DNA of 33,531 nt, taken from NCBI GenBank assembly GCA_948444865.1, contig CAOJVE010000010.1, forward strand, positions 1 through 33,531, in the 5' to 3' direction. Positions 8,111 through 17,417 of this stretch are shown here, one piece after another (positions within the stretch are counted from its first letter, which is position 1; every line of letters begins with the position of its first letter). Source of the stretch: an uncultured Lachnospiraceae bacterium. Its GTDB lineage: Bacteria; Bacillota; Clostridia; Lachnospirales; Lachnospiraceae. A program made the translations under genes and the position numbers. The notes beneath the pieces are model-generated. The model was not told where the DNA came from. It made no database searches and saw only the letters and a program-made list of their open reading frames with translations.

Positions 8111-10017
8111 CCGCTTCAGGTCGGTGTTTTCCACGGTCATCTGCACCAGAACTGTGCCCAGTCCCTGGCCGATGCAGGAGGCGCCGGAGCGGATGTGCAG
8201 CTTTCCATTCTCCACCGCCAGAATCGCCCGGCCGTAATCGGGGATGCCTACGCCCACGCCGGCGTTTTTCATGGCGCAGGCGATGCCCGCGCGGGGATGG
8301 TTTTCAAAGGTTTCTTTTACCGCTTCCAGAGTCTCGGCCAGTCCCGTGGACGCGTCCACAATCTGTCCGTTTGGCAGCTCCTGACCGGGGCGGATGGCGT
8401 TTCGCCAGCGGATTTCCCAGGGGCTGATTCCCACCTGCCCAGCCAGCTTGGTCAGCGTCATTTCCATGGCAAAACAGGTCTGGGTCACGCCGAAGCCGCG
8501 GAAAGCCCCCGCCGGCGGATTGTTGGTGTAATAGGCTTTGCCGTCAATCTCGAAGTTCTGGTAATTGTACGGCCCCGCCGCGTGGGTGCAGGCCCTCTCC
8601 AGCACCGGACCGCCAAGGGACGCGTAGGCGCCCGTGTCCGCGATCACCGTGGCTTTCACGCCCTGGATGATTCCGTTTTCGTCGCATCCCACGGTGAACT
8701 CCATGTCCATGGGATGGCGTTTGGGATGGATGAGAATACTCTCCTTGCGGGTCAGCTTCACCTTCACCGGCCGCCCGGACAGCCAGGCCGCCAGCGCCGC
8801 GTGGCGCTGCACCGTCATGTCCTCTTTGCCGCCAAATCCGCCGCCCACCAGCTTGTTGACCACCCGCACCTTTTCATTGGGAAGCCCCAGCATTTCGGCG
8901 CATTCGTGCTGGGTCGCGTAGGTTCCCTGTCTGTGGAGTAAATCAAAACGCCGTCCTCATAGGGCATGGCGATGGCGCACTCCAGCTCCAAAAAGGCGTG
9001 CTCCGTGTAGGGCGTGTGAAATTTCTCCGTGCAGACGTATTTTGCGTTGGCAATGGCTTTCTCGGCGTTCCCGCGGGACACATGCTTGTGGGCCAGAAGA
9101 TTTCCGCCGGGATGAAGCTTGGGCGCGTCTTCTTTCATAGACTCGTAAGGGCTGCTGACAAAGGGCATCTCTTCGTAGGAAACCTTCACCAGCTTCTTGG
9201 CCTTTTCCAGAATCTCCGGCGTTTCCGCCGCCACCAGCGCCACCGCGTCCCCCAGGTAGCGGGTGCATTCTCCCGCCGGAATCATCGTGTCCCAGTCCTG
9301 CACCAGATGGCCCACCTTCACATCCCCCGGAATGTCCGCCGCCGTGTAGACACCCACAACGCCGGGCAGCGCTTCGGCCTTCGTCCCGTCGATGGACAGA
9401 ACTTTGGCCCTGGGATATTTTGCGCGGATGGCGCTGGCGTAAATCATCCCTTCGATCTCCATGTCGTCCACATATTCGCCGTATCCTAACGTCTTTTCCC
9501 GGGCGTCAATCCGGTGCGCCCGCTCGCCCAGCTTCCAGCCGGATTCCTCCCGGGGAATCCCGTTTCCCTCCCGCTTCAGTTTCGCTGCCAGCTCCACCGC
9601 GTCCAGAATCTTCTTGTACCCGGTGCACCGGCAGATATTGTTCCGCAGCGCATAGGCAATCTCCTTTCGGGTGGGATTTTCGTTCTCGTCCAAAAGCCCT
9701 TTGGCGCAAATCACCATCCCCGGAATACAGAAACCGCACTGCACCGCGCCCGCATGGGCGAACGCATAGGCGTACAGCTCCTTCTCCTCCTGGGAAAATC
9801 CCTCCACCGTCAAAATATGCCGGCCATCCATGTCGGACAGCGTTGGGATACAGGCCTTCACGGCTTTCCCGTCCACTAACACATGGCACGCGCCGCAGGC
9901 GCCCTCGCTGCACCCGTCTTTTACCGACTTACACTTACAGACATCCCGCAGAAAAGGCAGCAGCTTTCCGTCTCCCTCGATCTGATAAAGCTGATGGTTC
10001 ACGCGCATCTCAATCAT
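8110..10017 (-). pseudogene. Selenium-dependent xanthine dehydrogenase (2Fe-2S plus molybdopterin-binding domains on one chain), frameshifted and 3'-truncated
   Basis: N-terminal CSEGACGACHVLV, CGFCIPGM, CRCTGYKKI 2Fe-2S motifs; molybdopterin domain split across ORFs 8815-10017 and 8024-8893. Adding one base near 8930 restores YSTDQGTYATQHECAEMLGLPNEKVRVV. C-terminal half missing after ...GQGLGTVLVQMTVENTDLK. Confidence 0.85.
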
Positions 10018-10119
10018 AGAAACACCCCCTGAAATACTTGGAACCTTCTTGCACTCTTCTTTTAGACGTTCATACGCATCGCTGACTCCGCTGATTCAGT
10101 TTTCCCATTAGAATAAAAA

Positions 10120-10169
10120 TCTCCTCTTTGATATAAATTGATGTATAATAATTTCTATCAAAAAGGAGA
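10120..10169. repeat. 50-bp imperfect palindrome
   Basis: TCTCCTCTTTGATA (10120-10133)/TATCAAAAAGGAGA (10156-10169): 13 of 14 positions pair. Confidence 0.55.
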
Positions 10170-10214
10170 CATTTATAGTTTTTTAATTACTTAAGAGAAA
10201 ACTTTACGCCATTT

Positions 10215-10727
10215 CTACTTTGTTTTTTGATATTTTACCGCAGAAAATTTTCCATTATAGGTTTTTTTGCCAATTTTTTTATAAGCGCGAACCCTCACCG
10301 CGTAGGTTTGCTTTGCATCCAGTTTTTGAATGACTGCCTTTGGCGTATTTGAATACACGGACTTATATGCCGCTTTCGAGCCTTTGCGTTTATACTGAAT
10401 CTGATACGCCACGCCGCCGGACTGTTTCTTGATTTGCACTGTCACGCTATTCTTGCCGGCATTTAATTTGTGAAGCGCCGCTTTGCCGGGCACGATCTTA
10501 AATTTTTTTGAGACGCTTTCGGTGTAATCGCCCTTGCCTTTGACGGTTACGGTCGCCGTTCCGATTTTAACATTGTTTTTATAGGTAAGCGTGTAATTTT
10601 TTGCCGCCAGCTTCCTGCCATTGTGCGTTACTGTCAAACCTGGTTTAACCGCTTTGCCTGTATACGCCTCGTCCGGGATGGATGAAATCTTTGCTTTGGA
10701 AAGATTTTTCGCTGAACCGCCATCCAA
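10215..10727 (-). CDS. Bacterial Ig-like/fibronectin III-like surface protein C-terminal fragment
   Basis: 170 aa: ISSIPDEAYTGKAVKPGLTVTHNGRKL...YTLTYKNNVKIGTATVTVKGKGDYTESVSKKFKI then FN3-like VAYQIQYKRKGSKAAYKSV; no signal peptide or RBS, begins right after the lipoprotein stop. Confidence 0.6.
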   Translation of the reverse strand: MDGGSAKNLSKAKISSIPDEAYTGKAVKPGLTVTHNGRKLAAKNYTLTYKNNVKIGTATVTVKGKGDYTESVSKKFKIVPGKAALHKLNAGKNSVTVQIKKQSGGVAYQIQYKRKGSKAAYKSVYSNTPKAVIQKLDAKQTYAVRVRAYKKIGKKTYNGKFSAVKYQKTK

Positions 10728-10728
10728 T

Positions 10729-11235
10729 CTACACCTGCGCCGGCATGGTATCCCTGGCCAGCTCTTCCACTAATGATTTCATCACATTTCCATCCGCCGA
10801 ATCTCTGGCAATCAGTCCATAGGAAATCTCCCCCCATCTCCAGACGGCCACGTAACTGTTTCCGGCAATCTGTATAGGAATCTCACGGCTGCCCACCACC
10901 GCCCGGGCATCCTCTAGTTCCTGCGTCTCTGTCCGCATGCCGGTCACGTTTTCTTCTGTCCGCGCCGCCCGGTAACTGTACTGGACTCCATTCTGCATAA
11001 ACTGTATCTCCGCAATCCGCTCCGCGATGATATAATACCTGGCGTCCTCCGCCCCCGCAGGCGCCTCGATGTCCGCGCCCACTTTGGCAAAAGCCTGCGC
11101 CCCTTCCACCTCCGTCATGGGGTCGGGAACTTCCTCTTTCGTCGCTTCCGGCCTCATGGGCCCTTTTTGATTTTCCTGTTTTGCGCACCCCAGCAGCAAA
11201 ACAGCCACTCCCAGCAGCAACCAGATTTTTTTCAT
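10729..11235 (-). CDS. Small lipoprotein of unknown function
   Basis: MKKIWLLLGVAVLLLGCAKQ signal peptide with lipobox; AAGGAG upstream of ATG at 11235. Confidence 0.65.
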   Translation of the reverse strand: MKKIWLLLGVAVLLLGCAKQENQKGPMRPEATKEEVPDPMTEVEGAQAFAKVGADIEAPAGAEDARYYIIAERIAEIQFMQNGVQYSYRAARTEENVTGMRTETQELEDARAVVGSREIPIQIAGNSYVAVWRWGEISYGLIARDSADGNVMKSLVEELARDTMPAQV

Positions 11236-11273
11236 ATCTCTTGGCTCCTTTTCATCTTTATATTTTCTAGGTA

Positions 11274-11284
11274 ATTGCGAAACG
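11274..11284. repeat. Half copy of the ATTGCGAAACG element, copy D
   Basis: Exact ATTGCGAAACG end motif upstream of the lipoprotein; no clear right end. Confidence 0.35.
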
Positions 11285-11409
11285 CCCCTTTCGTTTGCCG
11301 GCGTCTGTTCAAAACCGTCTTTCATTCGCTCTTTATTGATAAGAGAAAAAGACGCCCTTCTTCAGGCGCCTTCTCGTGCTTCTTTATGCACCTTCCCGTC
11401 GGTGCATCT

Positions 11410-11688
11410 TTATAACTTCGTAATTTTCTGTATCTCTTTAAATTTGTCCATTATGTATCCAAAATTTTTCCGGATATGGGGAAGGCTGCACTGACTGCAA
11501 TCCTTGACTCCTTTCTCCGTATAATGGAAATTGCCTCCGCATTTATCCTTCAGGGCATACAAAGGGCAATAGCAGAATAAGCAGTTAAAATCCTCTGGAT
11601 GCTCCGTCTTATGACATGGGAAATGTTCACATTTTGTATGGGAGAAAAAAGAATATTCTTTATCTTTCCAGGAATCTTTATCAAACAT
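11410..11688 (-). CDS. Cysteine-rich small domain protein (PF04071-like)
   Basis: 92 aa with KCEHFPCHKTEHPEDFNCLFCYCPLYALKDKCGGNF and CSQC motifs; AAGGAG RBS; downstream of a B12 riboswitch. Confidence 0.75.
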   Translation of the reverse strand: MFDKDSWKDKEYSFFSHTKCEHFPCHKTEHPEDFNCLFCYCPLYALKDKCGGNFHYTEKGVKDCSQCSLPHIRKNFGYIMDKFKEIQKITKL

Positions 11689-11701
11689 TTTTACTCCTTT
11701 C

Positions 11702-11793
11702 GGTGATAAGAGGAAACCTCAGCACAGGAGGTAACAATGGTTCCTAAAGCGAGCGTAAAGAACCAAAATTCTTGCTGAAGCCCACTTATCGCC
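11702..11793 (-). other. Long imperfect stem-loop in the leader of the Cys-rich gene
   Basis: Nested pairings GGTGATAAG/CTTATCGCC (11702-11710/11785-11793), CCTCAGCA/TGCTGAAG (11717-11724/11773-11780), TGGTTC/GAACCA (11738-11743/11760-11765). Confidence 0.5.
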
Positions 11794-11852
11794 TGCCGTT
11801 TAATCACGCATAATTCACACGCACAGGTTCATTCCATAAAAAGAAATATTCG

Positions 11853-11871
11853 CTTCCCCGGTCAGGGGAAG
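11853..11871 (-). terminator. Candidate intrinsic terminator in riboswitch leader
   Basis: Minus strand CTTCCCCTGACCGGGGAAG followed by CGAATATTTCTTTTT. Confidence 0.4.
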
Positions 11872-12089
11872 ACAGACGATGCATTTTACTTAATGAAAGT
11901 CTCCGTCCGGCGGCTGCAAAAACGCGCCCGCGCAGACGCTCTGACCCGTATAAACAAACAGGCCCATTTGGCCGGGCTGTAAATATGGGCGGCAGCCGAC
12001 TTTCCTGAATGACAATGCCTGCCTCGGCAGACACATTGGTTCGTTTTGTAAATGCTTAGATGTACACTTTTACACGGAAGCTTCACCTT

Positions 12090-12264
12090 ACATACAAAGC
12101 AGGTTTCCTGACTCATGGATCCTGGCCCCGTCTGTCCTTCTCATATGCCTGGCATACAATGGATTTTGCAGACGACGCTCCCCAAATACAGTGACCGGAA
12201 CCGCTTAGGACTCTCACCTAATTCCCTCTTCATCCGCCCTGCTGCGCGGATGCACTTCGTATGT
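12090..12264 (-). promoter_or_regulatory. Cobalamin riboswitch
   Basis: Minus strand: ACATACGAAG...GGGAATTAGGTGAGAGTCCTAAGCGGTTCCGGTCACTGT...GCCAGGATCCATGAGTCAGGAAACCTGCTTTGTATGT; B12-box-like GTCAGGAAACCTGC; P1 ACATACGAAG/CTTTGTATGT pairs over 10 bp. Confidence 0.88.
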
Positions 12265-12286
12265 TCTCTGGAATTATACGCTACAT

Positions 12287-12315
12287 ATTATAACACATTC
12301 CCATAAATATGTCAA
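12287..12315 (-). promoter_or_regulatory. Sigma-A promoter for the riboswitch transcript
   Basis: Minus strand TTGACA (12310-12315), 17-bp spacer, TATAAT (12287-12292). Confidence 0.8.
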
Positions 12316-12359
12316 ATAAAGATAAAATACAATGCCGTAAGTAGAAGTTCTCTAAAAAT

Positions 12360-12809
12360 TCAGGCAAAAAAGCCGGTCAGCGCGTCCAGGGTTTTTAAGA
12401 GCACGGCAAGCTCCCCCTCATCCAGCCGATCCAGAATGGCCTGCACCATCTGCCGATGATATTCCTCGTGATGCAGATAGGCTTTTCTGCCTTTTTCCGT
12501 CAGTCTGACAAATACCACCCGCCGGTCCTCTTTGCTTCTGCGCCGTTCCACATACTGCTTTTTCACCAGACTGTTCATGGCTGTGGTTAGGGAACCCACG
12601 GTTATTTTCAGTTCCCTGGCAATGGAAGACATATTTTTCCCTTCCCCCAGGCCCACCGCTTCTATTACGTGCATGTCGTTGTTGGTCAGGTCTTTGAATT
12701 CTTCCGTTATGATGGCCTTTCCTTCCTGGTCCCAGATTTCATGGATCAGGTTCACCAAAGCATGATTAATCTTTTTATATGCCTCTTCCACTGCTCTTTG
12801 CCCTTTCAT
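12360..12809 (-). CDS. MarR family regulator (FabT-like, fatty acid synthesis)
   Basis: MKGQRAVEEAYKKINHALVNLIHEIW... winged HTH with SSIARELKITVGSLTTAMNSLVKKQYVERRRSKEDRRVVFVRLTEKG; ORF track start at 12989 is too long. Confidence 0.8.
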   Translation of the reverse strand: MKGQRAVEEAYKKINHALVNLIHEIWDQEGKAIITEEFKDLTNNDMHVIEAVGLGEGKNMSSIARELKITVGSLTTAMNSLVKKQYVERRRSKEDRRVVFVRLTEKGRKAYLHHEEYHRQMVQAILDRLDEGELAVLLKTLDALTGFFA

Positions 12810-12820
12810 TCCTGGTTCCC

Positions 12821-13888
12821 TTATGGCATAAAGGAGTTTATCACTTCTCGTACTGTTTCCATATGATCCGCCTCGCAGGCGTATGCGCCGCAGAATAAAA
12901 GCCCGTCCTCCACTTCGCCCCTGGCGGCATGAATCAGCGCCTCTGTGATGCAGTAAGGCGTCTGGGCGGGATTGCACGTCTCCAGGCATTTATGGCAGGG
13001 GCCGTGGGGAATTTTCTCCCCGGACATTACTTTTTCCATAAAAGGATTCATAATGGCCCTTCCCGGCATGCCCACCGGGCTTTTTACGATGGAAACCTGC
13101 TTTTGCGACGCATGCAGATACGCCTGTTTGTAACGGATATCCGCGTCGCATTCTTCTGTGGTCACAAACCTGGAGGCCACCTGAATCGCGTCCACCCCCA
13201 GGGAAAATGCGTGCGCCGCCTGCTCCCGGTTTTTGATTCCGCCGGCCAGCGCGGTGGGAATCCGGCATTGGCATGCGTCCTCATACTGGCGCACAACCGC
13301 CAGAATCTCCCCCACCTCCCGGTCGTAGTTCCCGGTCTGGACGGGCAGATATGCTTCCAGCTGTTCCCGGGTAAAGCCCAAGTGCCCGCCGGCCAGCGGC
13401 CCTTCGATGACCAGAAGGTCCGGCATCCGCTTATATTTTCTGTCCCAATATTTTAAAATCACTTTGGCCGACTTGGCGGTGGACACGATGGGGGCCAGTT
13501 TCGTCTTCGACCCCTCTGCGATTCTGGGAAGCCCTGTGGGAAGCCCCGCCCCGGAAATAATGATGTCCGCCCCGGTTTTCAGCGCGGCCTGCACATAGTC
13601 TTCGTAGTCCCGCGTGGCCACCATGATGTTGAATCCGATGATTCCCTCCGGCGCCAGGGCGCGGGCTTTGTCGTATTCTTTCTGAATCGCGCGAAGATTG
13701 GCCTCTTTTGTATTTCGGTCAAAATCCGGTTCCCGATAACCAATCTGGGCGGCAGAGATGATTCCTATGCCGCCTTCTTTCGCAACAGCCCCCGCAAGGC
13801 GGCCCAGGCTGATTCCTACGCCCATGCCGCCCTGTATAATCGGAAGCTTCACTTCTATATTCCCCATTTTCAATGGTTTTATCTGCAT
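12821..13888 (-). CDS. Nitronate monooxygenase family / FabK-like FMN protein
   Basis: LPIIQGGMGVGISLGRLAGAVAKEGGIGIISAAQIG; IPTALAGGIKNREQAAHAFSLGVDAIQVASRFV. Confidence 0.8.
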   Translation of the reverse strand: MQIKPLKMGNIEVKLPIIQGGMGVGISLGRLAGAVAKEGGIGIISAAQIGYREPDFDRNTKEANLRAIQKEYDKARALAPEGIIGFNIMVATRDYEDYVQAALKTGADIIISGAGLPTGLPRIAEGSKTKLAPIVSTAKSAKVILKYWDRKYKRMPDLLVIEGPLAGGHLGFTREQLEAYLPVQTGNYDREVGEILAVVRQYEDACQCRIPTALAGGIKNREQAAHAFSLGVDAIQVASRFVTTEECDADIRYKQAYLHASQKQVSIVKSPVGMPGRAIMNPFMEKVMSGEKIPHGPCHKCLETCNPAQTPYCITEALIHAARGEVEDGLLFCGAYACEADHMETVREVINSFMP

Positions 13889-13897
13889 ATTTTTCTC

Positions 13898-15604
13898 CTA
13901 CATTTTCCGGAAACGCTGGTATCTGCGCCGGGCCAGCTCTTCCCCGTCCAACCCTGCGTACTGCTCCAGAAATTCTTCGATCCAGTTTCCCAGCGGCTCT
14001 GTCACCGCCCGGATGTTCTGCGCTGTAAATTCTTCCGGCTCAGCCAGCACCCGCTCCACCACGCCCATGGCATAGAGATCCCCAGCCGTAAGCTTCATCA
14101 CTTCCGCCGCCTCCTTGGCCTTCGCGCTGTCTTTCCACAGGATGCTGGCGAATCCTTCCGGCGACAGAATGGAGTAAATGGAGTTTTCCAGCATCCAAAC
14201 CTCGTCCGCCGTGGCCATGGCAAGGGCGCCGCCGCTGCCCCCTTCCCCGATTACGATGGAAAGTATGGGCGTTTTCAGGGCCGACATTTCGTAAAGGTTC
14301 CTGGCGATGGCCTCTCCCTGCCCCCGCTCTTCCGCCTCCACGCCGCAGAACGCTCCCGGCGTGTCCACCAGGCAGATCACCGGCCGGTGAAATTTCTCCG
14401 CCTGCTTCATCAGGCGCAGGGCCTTTCGGTATCCGTCCGGGGATGGCATCCCGAAATTGCAGCGGATGTTTTCCTTGGTGTCCCGGCCTTTTTCCTGGGC
14501 GATGACCGTCACCGGCATTCCCCGGAAGCTGGCAATGCCTCCGACGATGGCCTGGTCGTCGCCAAAATACCGGTCCCCATGAAGCTCTGTGAAATCTGTA
14601 AAAAGCGCCTGAATGTAATCCTTCCCCACCGGACGGTCCTTTTTCCTGGAGGCCTGCACCCGATCCCAGGCTTTGGCCTTATCCATCCCCGCGGGAATCT
14701 TCAGGCACGGCCGGGATTTCTCCTCATCCCCGAAGCCTGCCGGCGTTTTGGCGTTGTGAAGCCTTAAAAGACGGCCGAGCGTTTCCTTCATCTGCGGCCG
14801 CTCCACAATGCCGTCGATGAAACCGTGTTCCAGGAGAAATTCAGACCGCTGAAAGCCTTTGGGCAGTTTTTGCCCGATGGTCTGCCCGATGACTCTCGGC
14901 CCGGCAAATCCAATCAGCGCTTTCGGCTCCGCCAGGATAACGTCCCCCAGCATGGCAAAGCTGGCCGTGACGCCCCCGGTGGTGGGGTCGGTCAGCACGG
15001 TGATATAGAAAAGTCCGGCGTCGCTGTGCCTTTTTAACGCCGCGGCGGTCTTCGCCATCTGCATCAGAGAAACGATTCCTTCCTGCATCCGGGCGCCGCC
15101 GGAACAGGTGAAAATGATAAGGGGCAGTCCCTCCTCGGTGGCCCGCTCCACAGCCCGGGTGATTTTCTCCCCCACCGCTTCTCCCATGCTGGCCATGAGA
15201 AAACGCCCGTCACAGACCGCCAAAACGGCTTCCGTCCCTTCAATGCGCGCTTTTCCTGTGGTTACTGCCTCGTCAAGCCCTGTCTTTTCCTGAAGGGCGG
15301 CCAGCTTTTCTTCGTATCCCTTGAACTGAAGGGGATTCCTTGTGGAAAGCCCCCGGTCCCATTCCTCAAATGTGCCTTCATCCGCCACCGACTCTATGCG
15401 CCGGTACGCATGCATCCGGAAATAGCCGCCGCATTTGGGACAGATATAATTTCCTTTTTTTGCGTCCTCCGCAATGATGGCCGCTTTGCACATGTTGCAT
15501 TTGCGCAAAAGGCCTTCTGGCACTTCCGGACGGGCAGCGTCCGCGGCCCCCGGATTTTTTCTCTTTGGCAGTCTGGTTTTCTTAAACACATTGTCTAGCT
15601 TCAT
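13898..15604 (-). CDS. accDA: Acetyl-CoA carboxylase carboxyltransferase, beta-alpha (AccD-AccA) single-chain fusion
   Basis: 568 aa: N-terminal CNMCKAAI...[19 protein letters not shown] zinc finger and beta domain, then AccA-like [31 protein letters not shown]...[38 protein letters not shown]. Confidence 0.88.
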   Translation of the reverse strand: MKLDNVFKKTRLPKRKNPGAADAARPEVPEGLLRKCNMCKAAIIAEDAKKGNYICPKCGGYFRMHAYRRIESVADEGTFEEWDRGLSTRNPLQFKGYEEKLAALQEKTGLDEAVTTGKARIEGTEAVLAVCDGRFLMASMGEAVGEKITRAVERATEEGLPLIIFTCSGGARMQEGIVSLMQMAKTAAALKRHSDAGLFYITVLTDPTTGGVTASFAMLGDVILAEPKALIGFAGPRVIGQTIGQKLPKGFQRSEFLLEHGFIDGIVERPQMKETLGRLLRLHNAKTPAGFGDEEKSRPCLKIPAGMDKAKAWDRVQASRKKDRPVGKDYIQALFTDFTELHGDRYFGDDQAIVGGIASFRGMPVTVIAQEKGRDTKENIRCNFGMPSPDGYRKALRLMKQAEKFHRPVICLVDTPGAFCGVEAEERGQGEAIARNLYEMSALKTPILSIVIGEGGSGGALAMATADEVWMLENSIYSILSPEGFASILWKDSAKAKEAAEVMKLTAGDLYAMGVVERVLAEPEEFTAQNIRAVTEPLGNWIEEFLEQYAGLDGEELARRRYQRFRKM

Positions 15605-16950
15605 ACCATATCACCCTGCATTTTCTCGATAAATTCAATGTCAATGTTGCCGGACAGGTAGTCCGGGTGATTCAAGATCTCGTATTGATAGTCCACATTG
15701 GTGTCAATCCCCTCGATGATGACTTCGCCCAGCGCGCTCTGCATCTTATGGATGGCCTCACTGCGGTTCTTGGCCCACACGATCAGCTTCGCCACCATGG
15801 AGTCGTAGTAAGGCGGGATGGAATAGCCGCTGTAGATGGCGGAATCAATGCGGATGCCTTTGCCGCCCGGCAGATACATATCCGTTATCGTTCCGGGGGA
15901 CGGCCGGAAGTTCTGGCTTGGATTCTCAGCGTTGATGCGGCACTCGATGGCGTGGCCGGTCAGGCGCACATCCTTTTGGCTGTAGGAAAGCTTTTTGCCG
16001 GAGGCGATGCGGATCTGCTCTTTTACCAGGTCGATGCCCGTCACCCACTCCGTGACCGGATGCTCCACCTGGATACGGGTGTTCATTTCCATGAAATAAT
16101 ATTTCCCCGAAGGCTCCAGGAGGAACTCGATGGTTCCCGCGTTGACGTATCCCGCCGCGCGCGCCGCCCGGACCGCCGCCTGCCCCATCTCTTCCCGCAG
16201 CTTGGCTGTCAGCGCAAGGGACGGGGATTCTTCTATCATCTTCTGATGGTTTCTCTGGATGGAACAGTCCCGCTCTCCCAGGTGAATCACGTTGCCGAAG
16301 CCGTCCGCCAGAATCTGAAATTCAATGTGCCGGGGATGCTGGACGAAATGCTCGATGTACATAGTTCCGTCCCCGAAGGCTTTTTGGGCCTCTTTTTGGG
16401 CCGTCTGGAAGCTCTGCTCAAATTCCTCTTCGGCATAGGCTGTGCGCATCCCTTTTCCGCCGCCGCCCAGCGCCGCTTTTACGATCACAGGATAGCCGAT
16501 CTCTCTGGCCGCCTTTAAGCCCGTCTGCGCGTCGTAAATGGCCTCCTTTGTGCCCGGAATCACCGGAACGCCCGCCGCCGCCATGGTATTTCTGGCTTCC
16601 TGCTTGTTTCCCAGCCGGGCGATGACCTCCGCGTCCGGCCCGATAAACGTAATGTTGCACTGCTGGCAAAGCTCTGCAAAGCGGCTGTTTTCCGACAGAA
16701 ATCCAAACCCCGGATGGATGGCGTCCGCCCCTGTGACCACCGTAGCGCTGATGATGCTTTCCATGTTCAGGTAACTGTCCTGTGAAGGCGCAGGCCCGAT
16801 GCAGATCGCCTCGTCCGCCAGCTTCGCGTGAAGCGCCTCTTTGTCCGCCTGGGAATAGACCGCCACCGTCTCGATTCCCATTTCCCTGCACGCGCGGATA
16901 ATCCGCACCGCAATCTCTCCCCTGTTGGCTATCAATACTTTCTTGATCAT
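15601..16950 (-). CDS. accC: Acetyl-CoA carboxylase biotin carboxylase subunit
   Basis: [26 protein letters not shown]..., [34 protein letters not shown] overlap with accDA. Confidence 0.97.
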   Translation of the reverse strand: MIKKVLIANRGEIAVRIIRACREMGIETVAVYSQADKEALHAKLADEAICIGPAPSQDSYLNMESIISATVVTGADAIHPGFGFLSENSRFAELCQQCNITFIGPDAEVIARLGNKQEARNTMAAAGVPVIPGTKEAIYDAQTGLKAAREIGYPVIVKAALGGGGKGMRTAYAEEEFEQSFQTAQKEAQKAFGDGTMYIEHFVQHPRHIEFQILADGFGNVIHLGERDCSIQRNHQKMIEESPSLALTAKLREEMGQAAVRAARAAGYVNAGTIEFLLEPSGKYYFMEMNTRIQVEHPVTEWVTGIDLVKEQIRIASGKKLSYSQKDVRLTGHAIECRINAENPSQNFRPSPGTITDMYLPGGKGIRIDSAIYSGYSIPPYYDSMVAKLIVWAKNRSEAIHKMQSALGEVIIEGIDTNVDYQYEILNHPDYLSGNIDIEFIEKMQGDMV

Positions 16951-16980
16951 CTTACCACCTTATCCAATCCATACCGTCGC

Positions 16981-17409
16981 TTAGCCCACCATAAATGTCA
17001 GTTCCGCGCTGACGATGACTTTTCCGTCCACGCTGGCCGTGGCCTCGCCCACGCCCACAGGGCCTTTTTGCTTAATGATTTTCGTCTCCAGGCGCAGTTT
17101 GTCTCCGGGGACCGCTTTTCCCCTGAATTTGCATTTGTTGATGCCGCCGAAATAGGCCACTTTTCCTTTGTTTTCCTCCTGGCTTAAGATGGCCACCGCT
17201 CCGGCCTGCGCCAGCGCCTCCACGGTCAGCACGCCCGGCATCACCGGCTCCTGGGGAAAATGCCCCGCGAAGAAATCCTCCCGGTAGGTCAGGCATTTAT
17301 AGCCCACCGCATACTGTCCCGGCTCATAATCCTCAATGTAGTCCAGCAAAAGAAACGGATGCCGGTGGGGAATGATTTCTTTAATCTGGTTAATGTCTAA
17401 ATGTTTCAT
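16981..17409 (-). CDS. fabZ: 3-hydroxyacyl-ACP dehydratase FabZ
   Basis: IKEIIPHRHPFLLLDYIEDYEPG...FFAGHFPQEPVMPGVLTVEALAQ. Confidence 0.96.
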   Translation of the reverse strand: MKHLDINQIKEIIPHRHPFLLLDYIEDYEPGQYAVGYKCLTYREDFFAGHFPQEPVMPGVLTVEALAQAGAVAILSQEENKGKVAYFGGINKCKFRGKAVPGDKLRLETKIIKQKGPVGVGEATASVDGKVIVSAELTFMVG

Positions 17410-17417
17410 ACTGCCTC

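Noticed and set aside
11804-12116. ORFs 11804-12034 and 11886-12116 (minus) as proteins
   Set aside because: One starts inside the riboswitch B12-box region; compositions look like translated structured leader, no family resemblance or RBS.
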